DNA of 64,000 bases from Burkholderia sp. PAMC 26561. Lineage in GTDB: Bacteria; Pseudomonadota; Gammaproteobacteria; Burkholderiales; Burkholderiaceae. Position numbers and translations under genes: made by a program. Below are positions 35,294 through 44,817 of this stretch, piece after piece (the first letter of the stretch is position 1; each line of letters opens with the position of its first letter). Below the pieces are notes generated by a model. That model ran no database searches. It saw nothing but the letters and a program-made list of their open reading frames with translations, and was not told the DNA's origin. The stretch is taken from contig NZ_CP014315.1 in assembly GCF_001557535.2 (NCBI RefSeq), forward strand, positions 744,001 to 808,000. The letters run 5' to 3'.

Positions 35294-38200
35294 GGCGCCT
35301 GCTCCGCGGGCGCTTCAGGCAGGTTGCGCTTGCGCCGGTTCCTGACGCGCTCGGCGATCCTGTCGAAGAACAGGTAGATGACCGGCGTGGTGAAAAGCGT
35401 CAGCATCTGGCTCACCGTCAATCCGCCGATGATCGCAAGCCCGAGCGGGCGGCGCAGCTCCGAGCCCGTGCCGCTGCCGAGCAACATGGGCAACGCGCCG
35501 AGCATGGCGGCGAGCGTCGTCATCAGGATTGGCCGGAAGCGCAGCAGCGACGCCTCGAAGATCGCATCGCGCGGCGATTTGCCATGGTTGCGTTCGGCGT
35601 CGAGCGCGAAGTCGACCATCATGATCGCGTTCTTTTTCACAATGCCGATCAGCAACACAATGCCGATAATGCCGATCACATCCAGGTCGCTGCCCGCGAT
35701 CATCAACGCGAGCAATGCGCCGATACCCGCCGATGGCAACGTGGAAAGAATCGTCACCGGATGGATGAAGCTCTCATAAAGCACCCCCAGCACGATATAC
35801 ACCGCCACCAGCGCGGCGATCAGCAAATACACCTCGCTCGACAACGAGTCCTGGAACGCCTGCGCCGCGCCCTGCAGCGACGACGTAATGGATGGCGGCA
35901 GCTTGACCGCCTGTTCCACCTCGTGAATGCGCGCGACCGCCGTGCTCAGCGACGCGCCCGGCGCGAGATTGAACGAGATCGTGACGGCCGGGAACTGCGC
36001 GAGATGGCTGATCACGAGCGGCGACTTGACGATCTGGATCTTGGCAATTGCAGAGAGCGGCACTTGTCCCGTGCTGCTCGTCTGGCTCGGCAGGTACAGG
36101 TTGCCTATGGATGCGACATTGGGCAGCGACTCAGGTCTCGCAACGAGGATCACGCGGTACTGATCCGATTGCTGGAAGATCGTCGAGACGATCCGCTGGC
36201 CGAGCGCGTCGTACAGCGCGTTGTCGATGGTCGCCGGTGTGATGCCGAAGCGCGCCGCCAGTTGCCGGTTCACTTCCACGTTCACACTCAGGCCGTCAGT
36301 GTTCATGTCGCTTTGCACGTCGGCCAGCGACGGAATCTGCTTCAGCCGGTCGACGAGTTCCGGCACGTACTTCTGGAACGCCTGCTGGCTCGGTCCGCGC
36401 AGCACGAAGCTGTACTGGTTCGGCGAGACCGTGGTGTCGAGCGTGAGATCCTGCTCAGGTTGCATGTAAAGCTTGATGCCCGACACATTGGCGACCTCTT
36501 GCTGCAAACGCCGCGCAATTTCTTGCGCCGTGTCCGAACGCTTGTCGCGATCGCGCAGGTTGATCAGGAAACGCCCGTTGTTCAGCGTGGAATTCGTGCC
36601 GTCGATGCCGACATAAGAGGTCAGCGACGTGACATCGGGGTCTTTCAGGATGGCGTCCGCGAGTGCGCGCTGACGCGTGACCATCGCCTTGTACGACACC
36701 GAGTTGTCGGCCACGCTGATCCCCTCGATCACGCCGATATCCTGGGTCGGGAAAAGACCCTTCGGGATCACCACATACAGCACGCCGGTCAGCACGACCG
36801 TGCCGATCGCGACCATCAGCGTGAGCATCTGGTGGTCGAGCACCCAGCGCAAACCGCGTTCGTAGCCGGCGAGGGTTTTATCGAAGAGCCCTTCGCTGAT
36901 GCGCTCGAAACGGCTCGGATGACGTTGCGCCTGGGCGCGCAGAAGCCGCGCGCAAAGCATGGGCACGACTGTCAGTGAAACCACTGCCGACAGCACGATG
37001 GTCACCGCGAGCGTCACCGCGAATTCGCTGAACAGGCGCCCGATCACGCCGCCCATGAAGAGCAGCGGAATCAGCACCGCGATCAGCGAGATGGTCAGCG
37101 AGAGAATCGTGAAGCCGATCTGCCCGGCGCCTTCGAGCGCCGCTTCGAGCGGCGTCCTGCCTTCCTCCAGATAACGCACGATATTCTCGATCATCACGAT
37201 CGAGTCATCGACCACGAAGCCGGTCGCGATGATCAACGCCATCAGCGAGAGGTTATCGATGGAATAGTTCAACTGGTACATCACCGCCAGCGTGCCGATC
37301 AGCGATACCGGCACCGAGATGCTCGGAATGATCGTGGCCGGCACGTTGCGCAGGAACACGAAGATCACGGCCACCACGAGGACGATGGCGAGCAGGAGTT
37401 CGAACGCGGCATCGGATACCGATGAACGGATCACGCCCGTCGTGTCCGATACAACCGTGACCTTCATGCCCGCCGGCAGCGTGGATTCGAGCTGCGGCAA
37501 CTGCTTCGTGATCTGGTTGACGGTCGCGATCACGTTCGCACCAGGCTGGCGCTGCACGTTCAAGATGATCGCCGGCGTGCCGTTGTACCAGGCGCCGCGC
37601 TCGACGTCCTGCGGCGCCTGGGTCACCTTCGCGACGTCGCGCATGAACACCGGCGCGCCGTTCTGATACGCGACGACCGTGTTCAGGTAGTCCTTCGGAT
37701 CGGATATCTGGTCGTTGCCGTTGATGGTGTAGTCGAGGTCGGGGCCATCGAAATTGCCCTTTGGCTGGCTCACGTTGACGTAGCTCAGCAACGTGCGCAG
37801 GTCGTCTATGTTGAGGCCGTAGGCGGCGAGCTTTTGCGGGTCCGCTTCCACGCGGATGGCCGGCACGTTGCCGCCGCTCGTGGTGACCACGCCCACGCCC
37901 GATACTTCCGAAATCTTGGTGCCGAGGCGATTGTTGGTGGCGTCCTCCAGTTGCGTGAGCGACATCGACGGGGAGGTGACCGCGAGCGTCAGGATCGGCT
38001 GGTCCGCCGGATTGACCTTGGCGTAGGTTGGCGGCGCCGGCAAGCCGGTCGGCAGAAAACTGTTGGCAGCGTTGATGGCCTGCTGGACATTCTGCTGCGC
38101 GATATCGAGATTCAGCGACAAGTCGAACTGCAACGTTATGACCGACGCGCCGTCCGAGCTGTACGACGTCATCTGCTGCAGGCCGGGAATCTCGCCCAGT

Positions 38201-38409
38201 TGCACTTCGAGCGGCGCCGTGACGGTGGTTGCCATCACATCCGGACTGGCCCCCGGATAAAACGTCTGCACCTGGATGGTCGGATAGTCGACGTTGGGTA
38301 GCGACGAAACCGGCAGGACGCGCACCGCGATGAGGCCCACCAGCACGAGGGCGATCATCAGCAGCAGCGTGGCTACCGGTCGGAGAATAAACAGGCGGGA
38401 AATGTTCAT
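35290..38409 (-). CDS. mdtB: RND efflux permease, MdtB/MuxB-like
   Basis: 1039 residues, normal for the family. It opens MNISRLFILRPVATLLLMIA and shows the TM4 DD pair (ATGFVVDDSIVMIENIVRYL) needed for proton relay, and GIVKKNAIMMVDFALDAERN in TM10-11. It starts 18 bp after the adaptor stop and overlaps the mdtC-like gene by 4 bp. It is a proton-driven exporter subunit for drugs, bile-like or plant compounds; specificity cannot be read. Confidence 0.93.
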   Translation of the reverse strand: MNISRLFILRPVATLLLMIALVLVGLIAVRVLPVSSLPNVDYPTIQVQTFYPGASPDVMATTVTAPLEVQLGEIPGLQQMTSYSSDGASVITLQFDLSLNLDIAQQNVQQAINAANSFLPTGLPAPPTYAKVNPADQPILTLAVTSPSMSLTQLEDATNNRLGTKISEVSGVGVVTTSGGNVPAIRVEADPQKLAAYGLNIDDLRTLLSYVNVSQPKGNFDGPDLDYTINGNDQISDPKDYLNTVVAYQNGAPVFMRDVAKVTQAPQDVERGAWYNGTPAIILNVQRQPGANVIATVNQITKQLPQLESTLPAGMKVTVVSDTTGVIRSSVSDAAFELLLAIVLVVAVIFVFLRNVPATIIPSISVPVSLIGTLAVMYQLNYSIDNLSLMALIIATGFVVDDSIVMIENIVRYLEEGRTPLEAALEGAGQIGFTILSLTISLIAVLIPLLFMGGVIGRLFSEFAVTLAVTIVLSAVVSLTVVPMLCARLLRAQAQRHPSRFERISEGLFDKTLAGYERGLRWVLDHQMLTLMVAIGTVVLTGVLYVVIPKGLFPTQDIGVIEGISVADNSVSYKAMVTRQRALADAILKDPDVTSLTSYVGIDGTNSTLNNGRFLINLRDRDKRSDTAQEIARRLQQEVANVSGIKLYMQPEQDLTLDTTVSPNQYSFVLRGPSQQAFQKYVPELVDRLKQIPSLADVQSDMNTDGLSVNVEVNRQLAARFGITPATIDNALYDALGQRIVSTIFQQSDQYRVILVARPESLPNVASIGNLYLPSQTSSTGQVPLSAIAKIQIVKSPLVISHLAQFPAVTISFNLAPGASLSTAVARIHEVEQAVKLPPSITSSLQGAAQAFQDSLSSEVYLLIAALVAVYIVLGVLYESFIHPVTILSTLPSAGIGALLALMIAGSDLDVIGIIGIVLLIGIVKKNAIMMVDFALDAERNHGKSPRDAIFEASLLRFRPILMTTLAAMLGALPMLLGSGTGSELRRPLGLAIIGGLTVSQMLTLFTTPVIYLFFDRIAERVRNRRKRNLPEAPAEQAP

Positions 38410-38427
38410 CGGCGCATGGGTCCGATA

Positions 38428-39702
38428 CTACGAAGCAGCTTGCGCGGAGGCAGCGGCCGCGCCAGACGCGCCGGCTTGGGCGTGTCTATGCTGAGCTTGC
38501 GCGCCGCTTGCAGGGGGCTCACCGGTCGCGACGCCCGAAGCGGGCTTTGCCGCAGCCGCCTGAATCTTTGCGCCATCGCTCAGACGATCAGTGCCGTCCG
38601 TCACCACGATATTGCCCGCTGCAAGACCTGACGTGATCACCGTGTTCTTGCCGTCGCTCGGGCCGAGCGCGACCTTGTGAACCGACACCGTGTTGTTGGC
38701 GTTCACCAGATACACGTAGTCGCCCGGCGCGCCGCTTTGCACTGCCGGCGTGGGCACCAGCACGGCGTTCTGCAGTGTATCGACCAGCAATTTGACGTTG
38801 ACGAACTCGCTTGGGAACAGCGCTTCATCGTCATTGGGGAAGGTCGCTCTCAACGTCACGGTGCCCGTGCTCGTCGCCATCTGGTTGCTGACCGCATACA
38901 GGGTTCCGGTTGCGATCTCCCGCGAGTTGTCGCTGCTGTAGGCGGTGACCGGCAGGCGTGCGCCGCCGTTCATGCGTTGCAGCACGTTCGCGAGGGAATC
39001 CTGCGGCACTGTGAACTGAACCGTGGTGGGTTTCATGGTGGTGATCACGACGATCCCCGGCGACGATGACGCCGTGACGTAATTCCCCGGGTCGACCAGA
39101 CGCAGGCCGACGCGCCCGGAGACCGGTGCGGTGATGTGGCAATACGCCAGATCGAGATCGAATTGCGCGATGTTGGCAAGGTCGACCTTGACCGCCGCTT
39201 CGTCCTGCTGCACGAGGAACTGCTGGTCGGCAAAAGTCTGCTCGGCAATCGACTTGCGTTCGTTGAGCTGCGTGAAGCGGACGAGGTCGGCGCGTGCCTG
39301 CGCCAGGGCGGCGCGGTCTTTGGCCAGCGTCGCCTCGGCTTGTTGTTTGTCGATTTCGTACTGGCGCGGGTCGATCTGCGCGAGGAACTGGCCTTTCTGC
39401 ACGTCCTGGCCTTCGTGATATCCGACAGCGGTCAGGTAGCCGCTCAGTTGCGGCAGCACCGTGACCGTCGCGGTAGGCGTCACCGTGCCGAGTTCGCTGA
39501 GGACCTCAGGCATCGAACCCGTGCTCGCCGTGGCCACGCTGACCACTTGCGGCGGCGTAGGACGAGGGGCCTTTTTGGCGCGGAGCAAGTGCACGACAAC
39601 GACCGCGATCAGCGCAAGGATTACAACTACAACGACTATTCGCAGCAAACGCGGGTGCTTGCCTGGCTTCGGGGATTCAATACTTTGTTCGGATGGCGTC
39701 AT
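38428..39702 (-). CDS. mdtA: RND efflux periplasmic adaptor (membrane fusion protein), MdtA-like
   Basis: 424 residues. One N-terminal membrane anchor (IVVVVVILALIAVVVVHLL) is followed by the barrel-sandwich and alpha-hairpin regions (LPQLSGYLTAVGYHEGQDVQ; LAYCHITAPVSGRVGLRLVD). The C-terminal tail is low complexity, Ala- and His-rich (QAQHRHAQAGASGAAAASAQ). It is first in the four-gene pump operon mdtA-mdtB-mdtC-nodT. No regulator gene is adjacent on the upstream side, where the AT-rich island begins. Confidence 0.92.
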   Translation of the reverse strand: MTPSEQSIESPKPGKHPRLLRIVVVVVILALIAVVVVHLLRAKKAPRPTPPQVVSVATASTGSMPEVLSELGTVTPTATVTVLPQLSGYLTAVGYHEGQDVQKGQFLAQIDPRQYEIDKQQAEATLAKDRAALAQARADLVRFTQLNERKSIAEQTFADQQFLVQQDEAAVKVDLANIAQFDLDLAYCHITAPVSGRVGLRLVDPGNYVTASSSPGIVVITTMKPTTVQFTVPQDSLANVLQRMNGGARLPVTAYSSDNSREIATGTLYAVSNQMATSTGTVTLRATFPNDDEALFPSEFVNVKLLVDTLQNAVLVPTPAVQSGAPGDYVYLVNANNTVSVHKVALGPSDGKNTVITSGLAAGNIVVTDGTDRLSDGAKIQAAAAKPASGVATGEPPASGAQAQHRHAQAGASGAAAASAQAAS

Positions 39703-40408
39703 AAAGACCTTGGCAACATCTCAAAAATATTACGCACCGATTGAATCGAGATTACGGGCTTCGACTCATGGCGGCTTGGCACAGGCCTCGGGTGCAGCTA
39801 TCACCGGATCATAAAATTACAACGGCAATACAATATGCATTACGAAGTAATTACTAAAGGCATGCGGAAAACCATTGATCGAGTTTCGCGCATCTCCAGA
39901 TCGTATCAATCGATGGCGCCAATCTGGTTACCGGAACATTGCGTTTTGTTACGAATTGGAGTTTGGAAGGCGACAGTAACGTATTTGTGCCAGGTCAAGC
40001 GATGGTCAAAGTCGACAGCAGCTTTTCCTACCAACTCTCCTGTCACTTGAATTTCAAGATCAGAATCAAACGGCAACCGACCGTGCATCAGAATGCACAG
40101 CCGACAAGTTATTTATGGCTCCACTGTCAGGGTGGACAGCGATCGTCGTAGCGGCGCGACAACGCGCTTACGAGGTTCTGATAAGTTCCGGACGCGTGTG
40201 ATGTTCATGTTGCAACGTCCCGCCCAACTGCATGAGATGCTTAGGTCGCAGTTTCGTTAGATTTGGTCTGGCTGGCGGGGCGAGATTTTTTGCTTCAGGT
40301 GCTAACTGGTCGATAACGCCTGTAGCTGATATGAGCCCGCATCAAATGCGTTACTGGGGCTCGCCTTGGGCTAATAAATGGCCTGCCGCGCTTTGATGCC
40401 TTACAAAA
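39703..40408. other. AT-rich intergenic region upstream of the pump operon
   Basis: About 700 bp without a supportable gene. It should contain the mdtA promoter. An inverted repeat ATTAC-GAA-GTAAT at 39839-39851 is a possible operator. Short overlapping frames between 39880 and 40150 read as possible beta-strand peptides but lack starts, ribosome sites or a recognisable family. Base composition is visibly lower in G+C than in the flanking operon. Confidence 0.4.
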
Positions 40409-40823
40409 TTATTCGTCCCTGAAACGAACCGTCTTTAGCATGTCCATGGACAGGTCGTAACTAAACCCGTTCTCTAAGTTAACTTCTCGCTTGCGCAGCA
40501 GACATACACCGTCAATTTGGGCGGTCATCTTATCGTTGCCGAGCATGACATGAACGCAGCGATAGCGGAACGTGGATCTTTTGCCCCGGGATACGCAGTC
40601 GGCTTGCAGTCGATCGCATCTGAAGCGACATAGTCGCCGTCAGTGGAATACGTGGATGAACCTCACCGATCGCTTCTCGGCGCGATTTCCCAATTGAAAT
40701 CTTAATGCGATAGGACCCAGCCAACGTGACCAAATACTTATCTGAGCCAAGCTTGCCGACTACGACCGCGGAGCTAGGTGGATGCAAATCTAGTGGCACA
40801 AGGGACGCGTAAAAGCCCCGCAA
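40409..40823 (-). pseudogene. Decayed paralogue of the putative immunity gene at 41465
   Basis: The last 50 or so codons (40409-40570) read RYRCVHVMLGNDKMTAQ, then LLRKRE, then FSYDL, nearly identical to the C-terminus of the intact protein at 41465-42160. A CKP tripeptide upstream also aligns, but in a different frame, and the 40409 frame has a stop just further up. At least one frameshift separates the pieces and no signal peptide is found. It is best explained as an old immunity-gene duplicate that has decayed or recombined. Confidence 0.6.
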
Positions 40824-41464
40824 GAAAATTTACACCCGATAAAATTCCGACATGGGAGCCGCCGGCTTTGGACGAAATGCGGCACCTCGAACGCACGTTT
40901 CCAAGGTTTTTCGTAGAATATAAGATGTTCCCGACACAATTAGCGCACTGATGTCAGATCTTAACTTGATTTCCATATGCGTTTCTGCTAGTTAGCATGA
41001 CGTTGATGATAAGCCGTTTTGAAAACAATGGTTGAACCCACGCTCCGATAGCTCGTCGATTTAGTGGCTTTTGTCTCGGTTGCCTGCGCGACGCCCCCTC
41101 TCAATGTCAGGCAGCAACGGAAAAATTTTCTGGCTTGTCGAATTAACGCTTCGTGTATTGCTCGCTTCCGATTTAGGCGCTTCTCAAAAAACACCGCTTT
41201 TCCGCCGGCCTTTGTTTGGATTTTTTGGCTACGTAGGTTCCGCTCTCCGCTGCTCCTGGAATTATCGCCAACTTTACTGGAACGACGTCGACTGCGGAAA
41301 TTCCCGTTGGATCCAATTCGCAGATATACCGTACCTCGGAATTAGCGTAGTTCCTAGATTTTTCGTTGCCTTGCTCGAACGTAAATGGCACGCGCACTTG
41401 CTCAAATTTCGAATAAGCTCGGTAATCATCTGTTGGATGCTAGAGATAGCGTTCAAGCTCTTAA
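40824..41464. other. AT-rich region without a supportable gene
   Basis: About 640 bp of low-G+C sequence between the decayed and intact immunity genes. Small minus-strand frames (for example one at 41173-41397 ending in KKSKQRPAEKRCFLRSA) have no ribosome site or family resemblance. They may be remnants of another toxin or immunity gene, but nothing can be shown. Confidence 0.35.
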
Positions 41465-42160
41465 CTATTCGTTCTCGAAACGGAGCGTCTTGAGCATGTC
41501 CATGAATAAGTCATAACTAAACCCATTCTTTAAGCTAAGTTCCCGCTTTCGCAGCAGGCATACACCGTCCAACTGGGCGGTCATTTTATCGTTGCCGAGC
41601 ATCATGTGTACGCAGCGATAGCGGGATGTATATTCCTTAATCGGTTTGCAGCGACCACGAGGCTTAGCGAAAGTTTCCTCAGCTATCCAGCCGTGCCAGT
41701 TATTGCCCTGAACTGGTAGCACATTAGTGCGCGCCACGCGGGCGCCGCAATTCGACTCTTTATAAGAGGAATCTGCGCTGAGGACCGGTAACGCTTGATT
41801 GGGTTTAAGTCGAAGTACGCTATCCCGTTTAGCAGTCATTCTTTCATCTAAACCAATATTTTCGATCACAAAGCTGATGTTATCGCCACCTCGTGCATTG
41901 AAGTTTGGATCATATTGAAAGTCCATTTCCATGATGGCTGGACCACCATCTTTGGACAAACCCGTACATCGGAACCCGATTAGCTGGTCGGAAACGCTTT
42001 TCAAATTAGGGACGCTTATCGACATGCCACATTGCTTTGCCGCCTTCATGACGGTTGAAGTCATTTCAACAACGCGAGGAGGCATAGAATCGTCCGTTTT
42101 TTGTGCGAAGGCGACCGCACAAAAAAAACACAAAGTGACCTTGATGACATGGCGAATCAT
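41465..42160 (-). CDS. Secreted protein of unknown family, candidate immunity partner of the toxin
   Basis: 231 residues with a Sec signal peptide (HVIKVTLCFFCAVAFAQKTD, cut after AFA), so it is periplasmic. The mature protein has several Cys and mixed alpha/beta character; no named domain was recognised. Its start overlaps the stop of the large peptidoglycan-hydrolase gene by 4 bp, on the same strand. A periplasmic location is exactly where protection against a cell-wall toxin is needed, and the decayed copy at 40409 is typical of immunity arrays. Immunity function is inferred, not seen. Confidence 0.6.
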   Translation of the reverse strand: MIRHVIKVTLCFFCAVAFAQKTDDSMPPRVVEMTSTVMKAAKQCGMSISVPNLKSVSDQLIGFRCTGLSKDGGPAIMEMDFQYDPNFNARGGDNISFVIENIGLDERMTAKRDSVLRLKPNQALPVLSADSSYKESNCGARVARTNVLPVQGNNWHGWIAEETFAKPRGRCKPIKEYTSRYRCVHMMLGNDKMTAQLDGVCLLRKRELSLKNGFSYDLFMDMLKTLRFENE

Positions 42161-44535
42161 TGCTCGCTCTCCGTTTGACGCGCTAAGCCTGCATCGGCGG
42201 GCATATTTGGTTGATCATTAAGGATGAAATAGGTAAAACGAAAGAACTGCTGTCGCTCTAATAAGCCTCCTGCACCTCCGACTAGTCGAAAGCAGGCTTG
42301 AACGTCTAGGTTGCTTGGACCGTGGTCAGCCTTCCGACTAATCCCGGCCATAGCCCAGAAATAGCCTGCTGAATCGGACACAACATCCGAGTCAGATTGC
42401 AGCAGCGTCGGGTTTGGGTCGGTGGTAAAGTCCTTGGCGCGGTAACGGCCATAAGCTTGGTAATTGTTTCGCCAAGTCAAGTGAATCAAACCGCGTCCGC
42501 AGAAACGAGGGCCATCGCCAAGCTGCACGTTTCCATTGGACACGGCTTTGGCATGAATTTCATGCGGACGTTGGGCGATGTATGTTGAACGATCTCGATT
42601 CTTTAGAAAACCAAGACGCGCGAGCCAATCTCTCTTACGGTCGAAGTCTGACGCTGCATCTTCGGGTGTGTACCTCTCATACATTTTTGTGAAGTAGGTG
42701 ACGTCGCCGATTTCGACGGTGGATCGTAGAGCCCCGGTTTCTTTAAATACTTGGCCAAAAAAATGCGCTTTGCGCAGACTACTGTTGAACCCATATTTTC
42801 GAAGCGTCCCATTAAGCGCTGCACCCATCCGCGGGGGCGCACTTCCGCCTTCGCTGTTTGCTCCGGCCGTAAATCGCGCTTTGCTTAGATCCCAGGATAT
42901 CAGGCCGCCAGCAGCCGGCATCGACCGTCGCGGCAACAACTGAATTTGTTCTCTCAAACTAAACCATCCACACTTCCTAAAATGCCGAATAAACTCAAGC
43001 GGATGAAAGAACCACAGCTTCTCACCAGCGGGCAATCCCGTACTGCCCCAGAATTGAAACTGATCGAGCAGACGCATGAACTGCGCATATCCCTTCGGAT
43101 TGTTCTCATAGAACTCACCTGCTTGCTTAAGCCTCGCGTAGCGCGCCTCGTGGTTTGAACTATCCCATTCGCTCGGCGCCTCACACACAAGTCCACGTAA
43201 TTGTTTTCGTACGTCGGTGTGCGATTTGACGTAAGCGATAAGTCGCTCTTCCTCTTCGCGCACGTTTCTAGTGGCGGTGGCCGGAGCATTGTTGGCGGCC
43301 CCGGCAGCTTCCGCGTTGGCATCGCCTAGCAGTCTCTTCAACGAGTCGATGTCGCACAGACCGTCTGCATCGAATGGTGCTTGATCCTCACTCAGCCTTT
43401 TCCATCCGGTGAAGAATGGGAAATCGGCGTCGGACAGTTTCTGGATCGCATTGTCGGCAACGTTCACGTACCCCTGCGTACCAGCCTCATCGAACACCAC
43501 GGAGATCCACGTCGCGCGGTTGGCAGGGTCCTGCAATGTGGCAGGTGTGCTCAGTATTCGGCCAAATCTCAACATCTCGTAGCCGTCGCTGGGACACGCC
43601 GGATAGAGCGCGGTGGCGCGCTTGTACAGATCGTATTCGTAGTCGACGGTCGAGTCAGCCACAGGAGAGCGGGTGATTAAAACGGGGTGGCCATCGCCTT
43701 TATCAAGCCATGATCTCGTATAACGCTGTCCGAGGTGAAAATAGACCTCGACGTACAGCGTGTGGTTTGCTGGCAATCTTCCGTCGGTCTTCGCGCTGAA
43801 CGCGATGCCGTGCAACTGGTTGTCACGGGTCATCGCTTGATCGACAGGCACGCGATAAAAACTGTACTCGCCACTGATAACGTAGTAAGTGCTGCCCCAG
43901 CAGTCTGGCTTTGTCGGCGTGGTGAGCTGCGCCTTCCCCAACTGTGTCGCGCCGAAATAGGCATTGAAATCAGACCTCGTCATGAAGATTTCGAAATGCA
44001 AATGACGCTGACCGTGGCAGGTGCCCGTGAGCCCTAGCACGTCCTTGCGATGTACCTTCAGGCCTTTGCCGGGTTGAGCCGGAGGCGCCGTCGGCGGATG
44101 GGTATCGGGACCGGGCGAGCAGGCCTGGAGGAAGGACGGGAGAGCACTCAACGGCGTTCCGTAGTCATTGAATCGATCGAATTCCAGCAAGTGCATGTAT
44201 AACGAGTAGAACGTCAATACACGACCGTCGCCCGTTTCCGTTGTGTGCTTGAGCAGGACAAAGCCAGCGCTGCTGTCGGCCGAACCAGGACTTCCTTCGA
44301 TGGCATGTTGGCACACTCGATAAGCGATGACCTCGCCATCGGCGATCGCACGGACTCTCTCATTGAGCAGCGAGGGAGCCAGATGCGCACCTGTGTGCCA
44401 GCGCCGGTCCATTGCGACTGGATAAATGCCATGGGCAAGTTCAAGCTTGTCGGCGGCGTCCATCATTGGATCGACAATGGCCGCACTCGGTGCGCTCACG
44501 CCAGTCTCAGGCAGGAAGGGTGGACTGATTATCAT
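42157..44535 (-). CDS. Bifunctional peptidoglycan hydrolase (M23-like plus GH19-like), candidate T6SS effector
   Basis: 792 residues, no signal peptide. Residues about 25-185 resemble an M23/LytM peptidase: RRWHTGAHLAP (His47, with His51 where Asp is usual) and RHLHFEIF (HxH, His178/His180). A middle region (about 300-400) has SH3-like strands and LSDADFPFFTGW. Residues about 589-770 resemble GH19 chitinase/lysozyme: FFGQVFKETGAL with catalytic-type Glu599 and CGRGLIHLTWRNNYQAYGRY. A leaderless cell-wall hydrolase paired with a secreted partner fits a type VI secretion effector. No VgrG, PAAR or Hcp gene is recognisable beside it. A phage endolysin is less likely because of the partner and the size. 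Confidence 0.78.
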   Translation of the reverse strand: MIISPPFLPETGVSAPSAAIVDPMMDAADKLELAHGIYPVAMDRRWHTGAHLAPSLLNERVRAIADGEVIAYRVCQHAIEGSPGSADSSAGFVLLKHTTETGDGRVLTFYSLYMHLLEFDRFNDYGTPLSALPSFLQACSPGPDTHPPTAPPAQPGKGLKVHRKDVLGLTGTCHGQRHLHFEIFMTRSDFNAYFGATQLGKAQLTTPTKPDCWGSTYYVISGEYSFYRVPVDQAMTRDNQLHGIAFSAKTDGRLPANHTLYVEVYFHLGQRYTRSWLDKGDGHPVLITRSPVADSTVDYEYDLYKRATALYPACPSDGYEMLRFGRILSTPATLQDPANRATWISVVFDEAGTQGYVNVADNAIQKLSDADFPFFTGWKRLSEDQAPFDADGLCDIDSLKRLLGDANAEAAGAANNAPATATRNVREEEERLIAYVKSHTDVRKQLRGLVCEAPSEWDSSNHEARYARLKQAGEFYENNPKGYAQFMRLLDQFQFWGSTGLPAGEKLWFFHPLEFIRHFRKCGWFSLREQIQLLPRRSMPAAGGLISWDLSKARFTAGANSEGGSAPPRMGAALNGTLRKYGFNSSLRKAHFFGQVFKETGALRSTVEIGDVTYFTKMYERYTPEDAASDFDRKRDWLARLGFLKNRDRSTYIAQRPHEIHAKAVSNGNVQLGDGPRFCGRGLIHLTWRNNYQAYGRYRAKDFTTDPNPTLLQSDSDVVSDSAGYFWAMAGISRKADHGPSNLDVQACFRLVGGAGGLLERQQFFRFTYFILNDQPNMPADAGLARQTESEQ

Positions 44536-44539
44536 AGGC

Positions 44540-44692
44540 TTAGCGCGACGTGATATAGGACGAGGAGATGTTCAAGGTGCTATCGGGCAACTTGGGAAGC
44601 GATGCTTCGAAAGTGCCCGGACCCTCGAAGGTGAACGACGCCGCCGCAATCCTGATGCTGGATCCTCGGCCGTAGGCCCTCACCGCGTTCAC
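44540..44692 (-). CDS. Small beta-rich ORF (50 aa) preceding the toxin gene
   Basis: From GTG 44692, with stop four bases before the toxin start. Sequence such as GSSIRIAAASFTFEGPG and LPKLPDSTLNISSS suggests beta strands. Its GTG overlaps the stop of the 42-aa ORF (GTGA). The two peptides read as if continuous (DISVVLR then VNAVRAYGRG), so they may be one gene of about 92 residues split by a frameshift. A decayed end of a T6SS structural protein is another possibility, with weak support. Confidence 0.35.
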   Translation of the reverse strand: MNAVRAYGRGSSIRIAAASFTFEGPGTFEASLPKLPDSTLNISSSYITSR

Positions 44693-44817
44693 CGCAAGAC
44701 CACCGAAATATCCTTGTTGTTCGCCGCACTCGGCGCTTCACGGGGATAAGCCCGGGAGGCCGTCACGCGGGAGGTGGTGCTTTGATAAATCTCGGTTTGA
44801 TTCGAAGAAAAATTCAT
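44689..44817 (-). CDS. Small ORF (42 aa), start of the toxin transcript
   Basis: ATG 44817 has AGGA six bases upstream, the best ribosome site in this cluster. The peptide starts MNFSSNQTEIYQSTTS and ends KDISVVLR. It overlaps the 50-aa ORF by 4 bp. No family was recognised. It is either the N-terminal part of a split protein or a short leader peptide for the four-ORF unit running to 41465. Confidence 0.35.
   Translation of the reverse strand: MNFSSNQTEIYQSTTSRVTASRAYPREAPSAANNKDISVVLR

Noticed and set aside
39906..40151. Overlapping frames upstream of mdtA that read as beta-strand peptides
   Set aside because: No start signal and no family resemblance, and frames on both strands look equally plausible.
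41173..41397. Minus-strand 74-codon frame in the island
   Set aside because: No ribosome site, no recognised family, and the surrounding sequence is AT-rich and noncoding in character.
44540..44692. Interpretation as the C-terminal tail of a VgrG (DUF2345-like) gene
   Set aside because: The GPG and LPKLP pattern is suggestive, but the frame begins only 50 codons upstream and no VgrG body precedes it. Kept as an unknown small ORF.
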